Origin: Candidatus Huberarchaeum crystalense
GTDB taxonomy: Archaea > Huberarchaeota > Huberarchaeia > Huberarchaeales > Huberarchaeaceae
Reading direction: 5' to 3'
Assembly: GCA_002789275.1 (NCBI GenBank)
Contig: PFSX01000011.1
Location: 8,230-29,830, forward strand
Length of the DNA stretch: 21,601 nt
A program made the position numbers and the translations under genes. Below the pieces are notes generated by a model. It searched no databases. It saw nothing but the letters and a program-made list of their open reading frames with translations, and was not told the DNA's origin. This document shows, in pieces, positions 1 through 7,498 of the stretch (the stretch's first letter is position 1; the number at the start of each line of letters is the position of its first letter).

Positions 1-260
1 GGGGATTTAATACAGAAAAGTAAAAACTCTTCTATAATGTCTTTTAGCAAGGTAGTTTAAAAAGGGTTGCACTCTGTAGAAGCATATGACTTTTGGGTAT
101 AAAAACCCTAAAAACAAGCATTTTTAATAAATTATAAATAACATAAATTATATTTAAAAATCTCTATTTTGCGCGCATTTTATACATCATTAATCTCCCT
201 TTAATTTTAAAAAGTTTTAAAATGCGCGATTTTGTTAGTTCTTTTTATTTTTACTTTAAA
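1..260. other. AT-rich stretch without a gene
   Basis: No credible coding region was found on either strand. The stretch holds a short hairpin around 95-108 (GGGT/ACCC) and the larger inverted repeat listed at 172-228. Any gene that ends here would have to begin outside the window. Confidence 0.6.
172..228 (-). terminator. Inverted repeat downstream of the DUF2070 gene
   Basis: The arms CGCGCATTTTA (172-182) and TAAAATGCGCG (218-228) are perfectly complementary over 11 bp and separated by about 35 bases. The repeat begins about 30 bases beyond the stop of the minus-strand DUF2070 gene, so a role in 3'-end formation or mRNA stability is plausible. The long loop makes a classical terminator uncertain. 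Confidence 0.4.
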
Positions 261-1877
261 TCAGCTGCTCCACAGCATAATTGCCAACACCATAAAAATT
301 AGCGCAATAGTTATAACAAAGGGCAAAACAAATTTCAAAAATCCCGCGGCAATGGCAGTATTTGGCAAAAGTTCATAACCATCTCCTCCAAGTAGCTTTG
401 TGATTCGTTCAACTTTGCCATAGCTTGCTGTTACATACTCTGCGCCTGCTTTTGCTTCTTTGATTAGGCGCGAAATTTCATAGATATGCTCTGGCAACAC
501 TTCAAACATATATTTTCCATTGTTGCGTTGATGATTGTCAGTACTGCAAGCAATAATTTTGCATTTAAATGTTTTTTCAAGTGATTGTAAAAGCTGCCGT
601 CCATCAAGGTTGTTTGAATCAAATAAAATAAAAACCATTTTTTTCCCAACATCAAGATACGCAACCCTAATATCACACCCCCCAACAATACCTTGCGATG
701 TTCCTAGAATTATATATTCTTGCTCTATCTTTGCTAATTTGGTTTTTAAAGATGTTGCTTCTTCAATAAGATTCAGACTCTGCAATGAACTTGCATACAT
801 AACACTAAAGTCTGAATCAATACTAGAACTGTGCATATCTACAAATATGTCACTGCTCGCTAAACCAACACCTATATCTATATCTCCGTTGCCGTCTGCA
901 AAAGCTAATGTCTTTCCGCCAATGTTCAACAAGCATATGCGATCTCCAATTACTGCTTTTGCTTTTTCACCAACTTGCTCGAGTGAAGCTGATTTAATAT
1001 CACCAACCAATTTCATTACATCTTCATTTTTTACAATATCTAAATCGTGCGTGCAAGGACCGTGAAAAGTCAATGAATTTTCAATATTATCATGAAAAAT
1101 TTTTGGCATATTTGAGCTTCCAATATTTCCTATTGGCCCCGGATGAACATATGGTACTAAAAAAGTTGCTTTGTGTTGTCCCTTTTTTTGATCTTTCCAT
1201 GTGTCAAATGACAACACATGAACCATTGCTTTTCCATCTTTTGATAGTTTAAGCAAAGATTTTTCTGATTTTGTGCTGCCTGTAAACCAGTCAGTAAAAA
1301 ACGCAACCAACAACTCAAATAAATCCACTTTTGCAAAAACCTTGAACGGCTCTGAAATTGAATAAATAACAAAAATCACAAGCAGCGAAAACAAAAAACT
1401 CATTGCTATAATCTTTCTTCCAAGATTAGTGTCAGATGGATGCGAATAAAACAGAAAAAAAATCGCCACAATAATAAACAAACGGATGCTGCTTTTTACC
1501 AAAGCACGACCTATTGAATTTCCCAAAGTTCGCAAAAAGAACACCCTAATACCAAAACTTAAAGAAAGCCCAATCGCCAAAGCATAAAACTCCAAGTGAA
1601 ATATAAGCCCTATTGCATAAAATCCACATTCTACAACATTTGAAAGGAGATTAATAAACTCAGATTGCTGAAATGAGAGATTTTTATCTCTAACTAAAAA
1701 AGTTGAAGCAAGCGAAGATATTCCAAACAGCACAAAGAACCAAACATTGTTAAAAATTATAGAAAAAATCAAAGGTAAAATAAGATTAACATAAAACAGC
1801 AAACCTTGTTTTGATGATTTTTGTATTAAAGGAGCTGATTTATCTAAATATTTAGTCAAAGCAATTGGGTCTGCCAT
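261..1877 (-). CDS. DUF2070 family archaeal membrane protein
   Basis: This 538-residue protein matches the archaeal DUF2070 family by architecture and motifs; the family's function is unknown. The N-terminal part (about residues 25-178) holds several hydrophobic segments, for example around 27-62, 88-115, 131-144 and 155-173. A large soluble domain follows, with the conserved stretches HPGPIG (245-250) and FHGPCTHDLD (271-280). One more membrane segment lies near the C-terminus (about 512-536). The clustered His, Cys and Asp residues could bind a metal, but that is inference. The ATG at 1877 gives MADPIALTKY. It is preceded by a degenerate in-frame copy of the same start region, listed separately. 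The gene lies downstream of the DHH gene on the same strand with a 172-base gap. Confidence 0.85.
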   Translation of the reverse strand: MADPIALTKYLDKSAPLIQKSSKQGLLFYVNLILPLIFSIIFNNVWFFVLFGISSLASTFLVRDKNLSFQQSEFINLLSNVVECGFYAIGLIFHLEFYALAIGLSLSFGIRVFFLRTLGNSIGRALVKSSIRLFIIVAIFFLFYSHPSDTNLGRKIIAMSFLFSLLVIFVIYSISEPFKVFAKVDLFELLVAFFTDWFTGSTKSEKSLLKLSKDGKAMVHVLSFDTWKDQKKGQHKATFLVPYVHPGPIGNIGSSNMPKIFHDNIENSLTFHGPCTHDLDIVKNEDVMKLVGDIKSASLEQVGEKAKAVIGDRICLLNIGGKTLAFADGNGDIDIGVGLASSDIFVDMHSSSIDSDFSVMYASSLQSLNLIEEATSLKTKLAKIEQEYIILGTSQGIVGGCDIRVAYLDVGKKMVFILFDSNNLDGRQLLQSLEKTFKCKIIACSTDNHQRNNGKYMFEVLPEHIYEISRLIKEAKAGAEYVTASYGKVERITKLLGGDGYELLPNTAIAAGFLKFVLPFVITIALIFMVLAIMLWSS

Positions 1878-1926
1878 ATTGATACTCTACATCCTATTTT
1901 TGACCAAAGATATTAGGTCTGCCATA
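1851..1926 (-). repeat. Degenerate 48-bp duplication of the DUF2070 gene start
   Basis: The start of the DUF2070 gene (MADPIALTKYL) is preceded, exactly 48 bases upstream on the minus strand, by a diverged copy reading MADLISLVKNRM and then TAG. The block containing GGTCTGCCATA occurs at 1868-1878 and 1916-1926. The upstream copy has its own ATG at 1925 and forms a 12-codon open reading frame in frame with the gene. It looks like an old tandem duplication. Whether the mini-ORF is translated cannot be told. Confidence 0.75.
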
Positions 1927-1953
1927 AAGTTTTTGTTTAGGGTTGTAAATAAC

Positions 1954-2075
1954 AACATTTATTAGATTTGCTATTTACTATAGTAGAATTATGCAAAGAG
2001 CATATTTTTAACAAAACATTTATTAGATTTGCTATTTACTATAATAGAATTATGTAGGGGGCATATTTTTAACAA
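1954..2075. repeat. 61-bp tandem duplication at the 3' end of the DHH gene
   Basis: Two near-identical 61-base units (1954-2014 and 2015-2075) lie head to tail; for example TTAGATTTGCTATTTACTAT occurs in both. The second unit contains the last codons of the DHH phosphoesterase (FVKNMPPT, stop). The first contains the same 3' end in diverged form (FVKNMLFA, stop). The gene end and its trailer were therefore duplicated in tandem. Confidence 0.85.
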
Positions 2076-3093
2076 AATTTATAAATTTTTGAAAGTATTT
2101 TACAGGAATAATCAAACCTGCTGCGCGCTCATGTCCTCCGCCGTTGCTGTCAGGAATTTGGCTTGCGATTTGCCGCATTAAATGGTTGCAGTCAAGCAAT
2201 TTGGACCTGCACGAGATTTTTATCCTTTGATTTTTAAACTGCGACTTACTAACAACAAAAATAGTATTATCACTATACTTGTCTGCCATAAGATTTGAAA
2301 TTATGCTCGAGCTGCAGAACTTTGAGTCAATTTGAACAAAAAGCACAACATCATTTAACTTTTCAATTTTTGATAGGCAAATCGCTTTTTTAAGATTTTT
2401 TTGAAATTCATCTGCTTGCTCTAAATATTCTGATGGCTTTGTTAGAAAATCCTCTGCTGAATTTTGCTCGAGTAAAAATTTAATTAAACCACTACTTATT
2501 GCATTAAAATTAAAATTTTTTTTGTTAATCTCAACAACCCCAGTAATGACTTCAGACAATTTTAAAACAGAATCTTTGTCAAATTTTTCAACAAAATTTT
2601 TGCAATCCTCATCATTTTTATCACCCATATCACCGATTATACCAACTGCTGCTATAAATGCTCTTTTTTTAATTGCTTCATATTGCTCAAACAATGAAAA
2701 CACAACAAACGACGCGGGTTTATAAACTTCAGGATCATTTTCGCGCGGATTTATATAAAAAACATTGTTATCTCTAATGATTTTATCAGAAATCATATGA
2801 TGATCAATAATTAAAATTGGTTGTTTTTGGGGGTTTTCAATTTTTTGAGGTAAAACAGGCAAATCCACAAAAATGCTTGGAGAAAACACAACAACTGATT
2901 GAATTTCATCAATGCTTAAACACTGTAATTTCACATCTTGAATACTCAATTCTTTGGTTAAATATGCAAACATCAAAGCCGCACTACAAAGCCCATCAGT
3001 GTCGCTGTGGTAAAATATGTGTGGTGAAAGTTTCAATTTATTAGTTTGTGATTGCTTTATTTGATCAAAAAAACAGTTAATGTCTGTTAGCAT
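2050..3093 (-). CDS. DHH-family phosphoesterase (archaeal RecJ/GAN-like)
   Basis: This 347-residue protein has the hallmarks of the DHH superfamily, metal-dependent phosphoesterases that include RecJ exonucleases and nanoRNases. Motif I is HSDTDG (29-34). A second acidic motif is FVDLP (around 75-79). The signature DHH is at 97-99 (LIIDHHM). A further acidic motif, GDMGD, lies near 153-157. The C-terminal DHHA1 domain carries GGGHERAAG (318-326). All key metal and substrate residues appear intact, so activity is expected. Archaeal relatives of this length include replisome-associated nucleases (GAN/GINS-associated) and oligonucleotide phosphodiesterases; the sequence alone does not separate these. 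The last codons lie within a 61-bp tandem duplication. Confidence 0.85.
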   Translation of the reverse strand: MLTDINCFFDQIKQSQTNKLKLSPHIFYHSDTDGLCSAALMFAYLTKELSIQDVKLQCLSIDEIQSVVVFSPSIFVDLPVLPQKIENPQKQPILIIDHHMISDKIIRDNNVFYINPRENDPEVYKPASFVVFSLFEQYEAIKKRAFIAAVGIIGDMGDKNDEDCKNFVEKFDKDSVLKLSEVITGVVEINKKNFNFNAISSGLIKFLLEQNSAEDFLTKPSEYLEQADEFQKNLKKAICLSKIEKLNDVVLFVQIDSKFCSSSIISNLMADKYSDNTIFVVSKSQFKNQRIKISCRSKLLDCNHLMRQIASQIPDSNGGGHERAAGLIIPVKYFQKFINFVKNMPPT

Positions 3094-3135
3094 AAGATTT
3101 TTGTAAAAGTTTAAGAATTAAAATATTGCTTGAAA

Positions 3136-3309
3136 TGTATTTTTTAAAATAATGGTCGAGTATATGCTTTTAGATAATGTTTGGTGTGTGTTTTTTAAAA
3201 TAATGTTTAGGTATATGTTTTTAGATAATGTTTGGTGTGTGTTTTTTAAAATAATGGTCGAGTATATGCTTTTAGATAGTGTTTGATGTGTGTTTTTTAA
3301 ATAATATTT
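3136..3309. repeat. 51-bp tandem repeat, about 3.4 copies
   Basis: A 51-base unit is repeated head to tail; the marker AAAATAATG starts at 3146, 3197 and 3248, and a decayed fourth copy starts near 3299. Units alternate between a GGTCGAG and a GTTTAGG variant. The array fills the space between the start of the DHH gene and the 3' end of tRNA-Trp. No open reading frame of note crosses it. It may contain the DHH gene promoter. Confidence 0.9.
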
Positions 3310-3314
3310 GGGAG

Positions 3315-3385
3315 TGGGGCTTAAGAGATTTGAACTCTTATGGGCCGGTCTGGAGCCGACTATGTTGCCGTTACATCAAAGCCCC
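3315..3385 (-). tRNA. tRNA-Trp (CCA anticodon)
   Basis: The minus strand folds into a 71-nt cloverleaf. The acceptor stem GGGGCTT/AAGCCCC is perfect. The D-arm is ATGT/ACAT. The anticodon stem GTCGG/CCGGC (one G-U) encloses loop CTCCAGA with anticodon CCA. The T-arm is AAGAG/CTCTT with loop TTCAAAT. The discriminator is A73 and no CCA tail is encoded. There is no intron, although many archaeal tRNA-Trp genes carry one. It is divergent from ndk with fewer than 50 bases between, so the two probably share promoter DNA. Confidence 0.93.
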
Positions 3386-3432
3386 TTAATGTTTTTAAAA
3401 TAGAAATTTTGCGTTGTAAAAAATATATGGTA

Positions 3433-3903
3433 ATGGAACAAACACTTGTTTTAATCAAGCCTGATGCATTACAGCGCGCACTTGTTGGCGAAATAATTCA
3501 TAGATTTGAGCAAAAAGGTCTAAAAATTGTTGGATTAAAAATGGTTCAAATAGATAAAAAATTGGCTGAAGAACATTACAAACACATAAAAGAAAAACAC
3601 GGCAATGTCTTTGAAAGATTGCAAAAAATGATTATAAGCGCACCTGTAATTGCGATGATTGTTGGTGGGGTTGATGTAGTTAAAACAGTTCGATTAATTA
3701 TTGGAACTACAAAAGCGCGCGGAGCAGAAGCAGGGACAATCCGCGGCGACTTGGCAATGAGCATACAAAACAATATAGTTCATGCGTCTGATTCACGAGA
3801 AAATGCAAAAATAGAGATTAACCGCTTTTTTAAACCTAAAGAAATATTTGATTGGAATTGGTCAATATGTAATTCAATCTATGCAAGCGAAGAGATAGCT
3901 TAA
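3433..3903 (+). CDS. ndk: Nucleoside diphosphate kinase
   Basis: Ndk transfers the gamma phosphate from a nucleoside triphosphate to a nucleoside diphosphate through a phosphohistidine. The 156-residue product starts MEQTLVLIKPD, as in the family. It contains TIRGDLA (102-108) and the active-site NIVHASDS motif with His117. Length is normal for archaeal Ndk. The reading frame is open upstream to 3340, but that part overlaps tRNA-Trp. Another ATG lies two codons earlier, at 3427 (MVMEQ); the start at 3433 is chosen by family alignment. A TATA-like TTTTTAAAATA at about 3391-3401 fits a nearly leaderless transcript. Confidence 0.93.
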   Translation: MEQTLVLIKPDALQRALVGEIIHRFEQKGLKIVGLKMVQIDKKLAEEHYKHIKEKHGNVFERLQKMIISAPVIAMIVGGVDVVKTVRLIIGTTKARGAEAGTIRGDLAMSIQNNIVHASDSRENAKIEINRFFKPKEIFDWNWSICNSIYASEEIA

Positions 3904-3970
3904 AAATTTACACTTAACATTTTATAATAAATATAATAACTTATTAACAAACAACAATCACAATAAAATT

Positions 3971-4840
3971 ATGGTTTTACTTGAAGTTTTTAATGTTAAA
4001 AAAGCTTACAATAATAAGATATATTTCGCTTTATATGTAGCAATTTTAATGATTGTATCGGCTTTGCTCTTAAAATATCTCTTTTTATATATTTATGGGG
4101 GCGATGTTACTCACAATTATTTTCTTTTGCTTGTGTGGGTTGGTATTTTTATGGCAATTATTCCAAAACTTTTTATAGAAGCAGAAGAGGTTTGTCCAAT
4201 CAACTGGCATCCAATTCAAAAAAAATGGGTTGAGGGCTGCACTTTTATTGAACGGCACAAAGACATTCTTTTTATTTTTGTTATACTCTCAATCTTAATC
4301 ACAATATTTTTCTTTACAATTTGCTATTTTAATGTGTTTGGGAGTAATTTTGGCGCGCCACAAAAGCAAGAAATTGAAAAAATTAAAGAGATTGCAACTT
4401 CTTTGTCTGGCTATGCAAAGAGCGACATTGGTGGTGGTTTTTGGGATAAATTTTCAATAATCTTTGCACAAAATACAAAAATAAGTATTTTATTTTTTCT
4501 ATTATCAGTACTTGAAATGTTTGGCGCGCTCTTTTTATTAAGTTGGAATGCTTCTGTATTTGGCGTGTGGTTATCAGAAATCGCAAAGCAAGCATCTCAG
4601 CAAACAAACAATATAATCTTAATTTTAAGCACTTCGGCAACATCTTTTTTAGGGATTTTACCACACGCTATTTTTGAGTTTAGTGGGTTTTTTCTGGCTG
4701 CGATCGCAGGAGGAATTTTAGCAATAGGTATCCATTTATATAAAGATAATGCTCTCTTACTTCAGATTAAAGACAGTATTTTGGTTTTACTTGCAGGCCT
4801 GGTTTGCATACTTATAGGCGCAATTATTGAGGCATTATAA
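3971..4840 (+). CDS. SpoIIM (stage II sporulation protein M) family membrane protein
   Basis: This 289-residue polytopic membrane protein has the SpoIIM/DUF95 signature LPHAIFEF followed by a hydrophobic, Ala/Gly-rich helix (about 230-250). Hydrophobic segments lie near 18-42, 50-68, 98-122, 172-202, 216-250 and 266-288. In bacteria SpoIIM belongs to the engulfment machinery. Archaeal homologues are widespread and their role is unknown, so sporulation should not be inferred. Its stop codon overlaps the next start codon by one base (TAATG at 4838-4842), so it is probably co-translated with endA. Confidence 0.85.
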   Translation: MVLLEVFNVKKAYNNKIYFALYVAILMIVSALLLKYLFLYIYGGDVTHNYFLLLVWVGIFMAIIPKLFIEAEEVCPINWHPIQKKWVEGCTFIERHKDILFIFVILSILITIFFFTICYFNVFGSNFGAPQKQEIEKIKEIATSLSGYAKSDIGGGFWDKFSIIFAQNTKISILFFLLSVLEMFGALFLLSWNASVFGVWLSEIAKQASQQTNNIILILSTSATSFLGILPHAIFEFSGFFLAAIAGGILAIGIHLYKDNALLLQIKDSILVLLAGLVCILIGAIIEAL

Positions 4841-5202
4841 TGATAACAGAAAGGAGTAAAGCAAAAATAAAAAAAATAGCACAAAATAAGCAAAAAGAAA
4901 TAATTAAACAATTGCAAAAACAATCAATTGTCGAAGATTTGACAAATAAAGGATATACTTTAAAAGCAGGACTTAAATATGGTTGTGATTTTAGAATCTA
5001 CGCAAAAGGAGTAGGGATAAAACAAGGAAAGAAAAAACAAGAAGAGCATAGTTTTGCTATATTAGATGTTGTTAAAGGCAAAGACAGCATCAAAATTAAA
5101 GATCTTGTAGCAAAAGCTAGGGTTGCGCGCGCCACTAATATGAAATGGCTTATTAGTATTGACAAGAAAGAGTTGTTAGTAAATGTTGGGTGGGTAGATT
5201 AA
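4840..5202 (+). CDS. endA: Minimal tRNA-splicing endonuclease subunit (catalytic domain)
   Basis: The 120-residue product matches the C-terminal catalytic domain of archaeal tRNA-splicing endonuclease, which cuts bulge-helix-bulge introns from precursor tRNAs and rRNAs. The expected triad is visible: Tyr54 in YGCDFRIYAKG, His70 in EEHSFAIL and Lys102 in ATNMKWLIS, with H-to-K spacing close to that of characterised enzymes. VARVAR-like residues (94-98) and a terminal VGW also fit. The N-terminal domain of ordinary EndA (about 170-180 aa in total) is missing, replaced by about 30 Lys/Gln-rich residues. It therefore resembles a one-domain catalytic subunit that may need a partner. The start overlaps the spoIIM stop by one base. 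None of the four tRNA genes in this window has an intron. Confidence 0.8.
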   Translation: MITERSKAKIKKIAQNKQKEIIKQLQKQSIVEDLTNKGYTLKAGLKYGCDFRIYAKGVGIKQGKKKQEEHSFAILDVVKGKDSIKIKDLVAKARVARATNMKWLISIDKKELLVNVGWVD

Positions 5203-5385
5203 TTTAATCTATTTAAAAAGATTTTTGGAAGCAAAAACAAAAACAAGCTTATTGCCGAGTATGCATTAAAAGATATGGTTAAGCTGATTGGCGTTTCTGG
5301 ATATAGAGTTGCAAAATCTGTTTCTGAGAAGTTAAAGACAATCTTGCCCTAAATTGAAGAACTTGAAAAAGAATTAATAAATTAG
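5203..5385 (+). pseudogene. Broken small gene (possibly histone-fold-like)
   Basis: Directly after the endA stop and in the same frame, codons continue as sensible protein: KLIAEYALKDMVKLIG, then VSGYRVAKSVSEKLKTILP, then TAA (5350-5352), then IEELEKELIN and TAG (5383-5385). There is no start codon before the internal ATG at 5275. The composition is coding-like and helical. A missing start and an internal stop suggest a decayed gene of about 60 codons. The pattern of a helix, a short loop and RVA-VSEKL faintly recalls archaeal histone-fold proteins (histone or DUF1931), but the similarity is too weak to rely on. Confidence 0.5.
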
Positions 5386-5407
5386 AAAAATATCTAATTA
5401 AAAATTT

Positions 5408-5485
5408 ATGAACAAGAAGACAGCAGATTTTATTTTCTATGCAAGCGAAGGCTCAAAACAAAAGGGAGAAGCAAAAAATGATTGA
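5408..5485 (+). CDS. Small upstream ORF overlapping the gatB start
   Basis: A 25-codon ORF starts with ATG at 5408, 27 bases after an AT-rich TTAATAAATTA element, as expected for a leaderless mRNA. It runs MNKKTADFIFYASEGSKQKG and a few further residues, ending in TGA at 5483-5485. It overlaps the gatB ATG (5478) in another frame. The gatB Shine-Dalgarno-like GGGAG (5464-5468) lies inside it. It may be a leader ORF that couples translation into gatB, or a chance ORF. No homology is recognised. Confidence 0.3.
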   Translation: MNKKTADFIFYASEGSKQKGEAKND

Positions 5486-6878
5486 CTTGCCCAAAAAGCT
5501 CGCAGAATCTCAACTAAAAATAGGACTTGAAACTCACTTACCTTTAAAGACAAAATCCAAACTTTTTTGTTCTTGCTCAACAAAAAAAAGTGGCAGACCA
5601 AACACGCAAGTTTGCGAGGTTTGTTTAGGTCTTCCTGGATCAAAACCAACTTTAAACAACGCAGCAGTAAAAGCAGCAATAAAACTTGGTTTGGCACTTG
5701 GATGCAAAATAAATTCACCTAGCTTTTTCTCAAGAAAGACCTATTTTTACCCAGACATGTCAAAAAATTTTCAAATAACCCAATATGAAATCCCAATTGC
5801 TGAAAATGGGTTTTTAATGTTAGGTGACAAAAAAATAAGAATAAAAAGAGTTCATATTGAAGAAGATCCTGCCAAGATTGTTCATAAAGATAATTATTCT
5901 TTGATTGATTATAATCGTTCGGGTCGTCCTTTATTAGAAATTGTCACAGAACCAGATTTAAATTCTCCTAAAGAAGCGCGCGCATACCTGCAAAAACTTT
6001 CGTTAATTGCAGAATATTTGCAGATTTTTGATCCTGCTGATGAAGCATCAATGAAGTCAGATGTTAATGTTTCAATATTTGGTGGAAGTCGTGTTGAAAT
6101 TAAAAATATAAGTGGATTTAAAGACGCTGAAAAAGCAATTAATTTTGAGCAAATTCGCCAAAAGAATGTTTTATTAACAGGCAAAAAAGTAGTGCAAGAA
6201 ACAAGGATGTATTCTCCTGTTGCTGGATCTACAACAACTGCGCGCATAAAAGAAACAGAATCAGGCTATGGATATATTTTTGAGCCTGATTTGCCTTATT
6301 TGGAGTTTTCTTTGCAAGAAATTGAGAGAGTAAGGAACTCTCTTGAAGAATTGCCTGACCAAAAAAAGCAAAAATTTGTGAAACTTGGGCTAAATAAAGC
6401 GACAGCAGAATCTCTTGTTTCTGAAAAGGCACTATCAGAGCTTTTTGAAGAACTATCAAAAAAATTTGACAAAAATTTGGTTGCAACTTATTGTTTAATT
6501 TTACTTAAAACAACCAATTATAATGGAATAAAGGTAGAGCAAATAAATATTAATCCTGAATTTGCAAAAATTTTAGAGCAAGTAAACACAAATAAAATCA
6601 ACAAACATGAAGCAGAGGAAATTATTCGTAAAATAGTTGAATTGAAAATTAAGAATAAAGCCCCGGCAAAAATTAATTGCTTGTTTGATGGGGAGTCTTG
6701 GGATTTTGATTTAAATGAGATTGTTGAAAAAGTGCGCGCACAAAACAAAGAAAAAGACCTTTCAGATCCAAAGATTTTGAATTTTTTAATAGGGCAGGTT
6801 TTAAGAGAAACAAAAGGAAAAGGCAATATTCAAAAAATTATCAAGATTTTGAAAAGAGCAAAAGGCAAAAACAAATAG
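5478..6878 (+). CDS. gatB: Asp-tRNA(Asn)/Glu-tRNA(Gln) amidotransferase subunit B
   Basis: GatB is the kinase and tRNA-binding subunit of GatCAB, which converts mischarged Asp-tRNA(Asn) or Glu-tRNA(Gln) to the amide form. The 466-residue product opens with KIGLETHLPLKTKSKLFCSC, the family signature. Cys31, Cys33, Cys46 and Cys49 (FCSC and VCEVC) form the usual zinc-site pattern. YFYPDMSKNFQITQYEIP and DYNRSGRPLLEIVTEPD follow, then a C-terminal helical YqeY-like tail ending in a Lys-rich stretch. The frame is open to 5439, but the start at 5478 is supported by family alignment and by GGGAG nine bases upstream. gatA and gatC are not in the window. Confidence 0.93.
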   Translation: MIDLPKKLAESQLKIGLETHLPLKTKSKLFCSCSTKKSGRPNTQVCEVCLGLPGSKPTLNNAAVKAAIKLGLALGCKINSPSFFSRKTYFYPDMSKNFQITQYEIPIAENGFLMLGDKKIRIKRVHIEEDPAKIVHKDNYSLIDYNRSGRPLLEIVTEPDLNSPKEARAYLQKLSLIAEYLQIFDPADEASMKSDVNVSIFGGSRVEIKNISGFKDAEKAINFEQIRQKNVLLTGKKVVQETRMYSPVAGSTTTARIKETESGYGYIFEPDLPYLEFSLQEIERVRNSLEELPDQKKQKFVKLGLNKATAESLVSEKALSELFEELSKKFDKNLVATYCLILLKTTNYNGIKVEQININPEFAKILEQVNTNKINKHEAEEIIRKIVELKIKNKAPAKINCLFDGESWDFDLNEIVEKVRAQNKEKDLSDPKILNFLIGQVLRETKGKGNIQKIIKILKRAKGKNK

Positions 6879-6957
6879 ATAAAAACAAACAAATAAGCAA
6901 AAAACACAAGCAAGAAAAACAAAAAAAATAAAGCAAGAGCAAAAGAATAAAAATACA
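6879..6957. other. Low-complexity A-rich trailer after gatB
   Basis: Almost pure A with scattered C and G (blocks such as AAAAACAAACAAATAAGC), continuing the base composition of the Lys-rich gatB 3' end. It ends at the bidirectional hairpin at 6958-7000. No gene was seen. Confidence 0.6.
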
Positions 6958-7000
6958 TTTGATTGAGTTATATGGTAAAAACAATATTCACTCAATCAAA
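6958..7000. terminator. Bidirectional hairpin between convergent gatB and pop5
   Basis: The arms TTTGATTGAGT (6958-6968) and ACTCAATCAAA (6990-7000) are perfectly complementary over 11 bp around a 21-base loop. The repeat lies exactly between the 3' ends of gatB (plus) and the Pop5 gene (minus). Its right arm covers the Pop5 stop codon (6996-6998). This placement suggests a shared 3'-end structure. Confidence 0.6.
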
Positions 7001-7454
7001 CACTATTTTTAAGAAACTGTTTACAGGTTTTGATTGTTCCTGAAACCAAAACACAATGAAGAAGAACTTCTTTTTCATTTATTTTTTTAATCCATCCAAA
7101 TACAACTTTTAGTTTTTCCAAACTTGTGCGCGCAACTTGTATTATCATTTTGTTTTGTAAAGAAAAATTTGGAAAAAACCGAAGATTTGCTTCAATAAAA
7201 TCAATTTCTCCAAAAAGTTTAATATAAGTTATTTCTATTTCTCTTCTAAGATCATATGAGTTAATTTTTGCTTCACTCATAACTTCATAAACAACATAGC
7301 GCTTCTTATCTTGCAGCGTTGGTTTTGTTTTTACAAGTAAATTGTTTAGGGGTTTGGGTTTGCTATTTTTATCAAATGGTTTTGTTTTTACAAGTAAATT
7401 GTTTAGGGGTTTGGGTTTGCTATTTTTATCAAATGGTTTTGTTTTTACAAGCAT
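6996..7454 (-). CDS. rnp2: RNase P protein component 2 (Pop5/Rnp2) with a repeat-bearing N-terminus
   Basis: Residues about 52-150 match the Pop5 subunit of archaeal RNase P, which pairs with Rpp30 to activate the catalytic RNA for tRNA 5' processing. Typical features are RYVVYEVMSE at 52-61, an LFGEIDFIEANLRFF segment, IIQVARTSLEKLK and the C-terminal VSGTIKTCKQFL. The first 51 residues are unusual. Two perfect copies of the 19-residue unit LVKTKPFDKNSKPKPLNNL (2-20 and 21-39) are followed by a partial third (LVKTKP), encoded by a 57-bp tandem DNA repeat. The family core begins at KRYVV, so this basic, Pro/Lys-rich extension is an addition. The Rpp30 partner gene is at 20927 in this window. 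The gene is 44 bases downstream of the UPF0145 gene on the same strand. Confidence 0.85.
   Translation of the reverse strand: MLVKTKPFDKNSKPKPLNNLLVKTKPFDKNSKPKPLNNLLVKTKPTLQDKKRYVVYEVMSEAKINSYDLRREIEITYIKLFGEIDFIEANLRFFPNFSLQNKMIIQVARTSLEKLKVVFGWIKKINEKEVLLHCVLVSGTIKTCKQFLKNSV
7321..7451. repeat. 57-bp tandem repeat, about 2.3 copies, in the Pop5 5' coding region
   Basis: Exact units occupy 7321-7377 and 7378-7434, with a partial third at 7435-7451. The period of 57 is a multiple of three, so the frame is kept and 19 amino acids are repeated per unit. The lack of divergence between the two full units implies a recent expansion. Confidence 0.95.
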
Positions 7455-7498
7455 AAATTATTTGCTTTTAAAAACATTTTTTCTTAAAAATATAGTAT

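Noticed and set aside
535..1065. 176-codon plus-strand open frame opposite the DUF2070 gene
   Set aside because: It is the antisense shadow of a well-supported gene, with no recognisable motif and no promoter or ribosome binding site.
3136..3309. CRISPR array
   Set aside because: The units are directly adjacent 51-bp repeats without variable spacers, and there are no cas genes.
3340..3432. Longer ndk start at 3340
   Set aside because: That extension lies over the tRNA-Trp gene and has no similarity to Ndk; family alignment starts at 3433 (or 3427).
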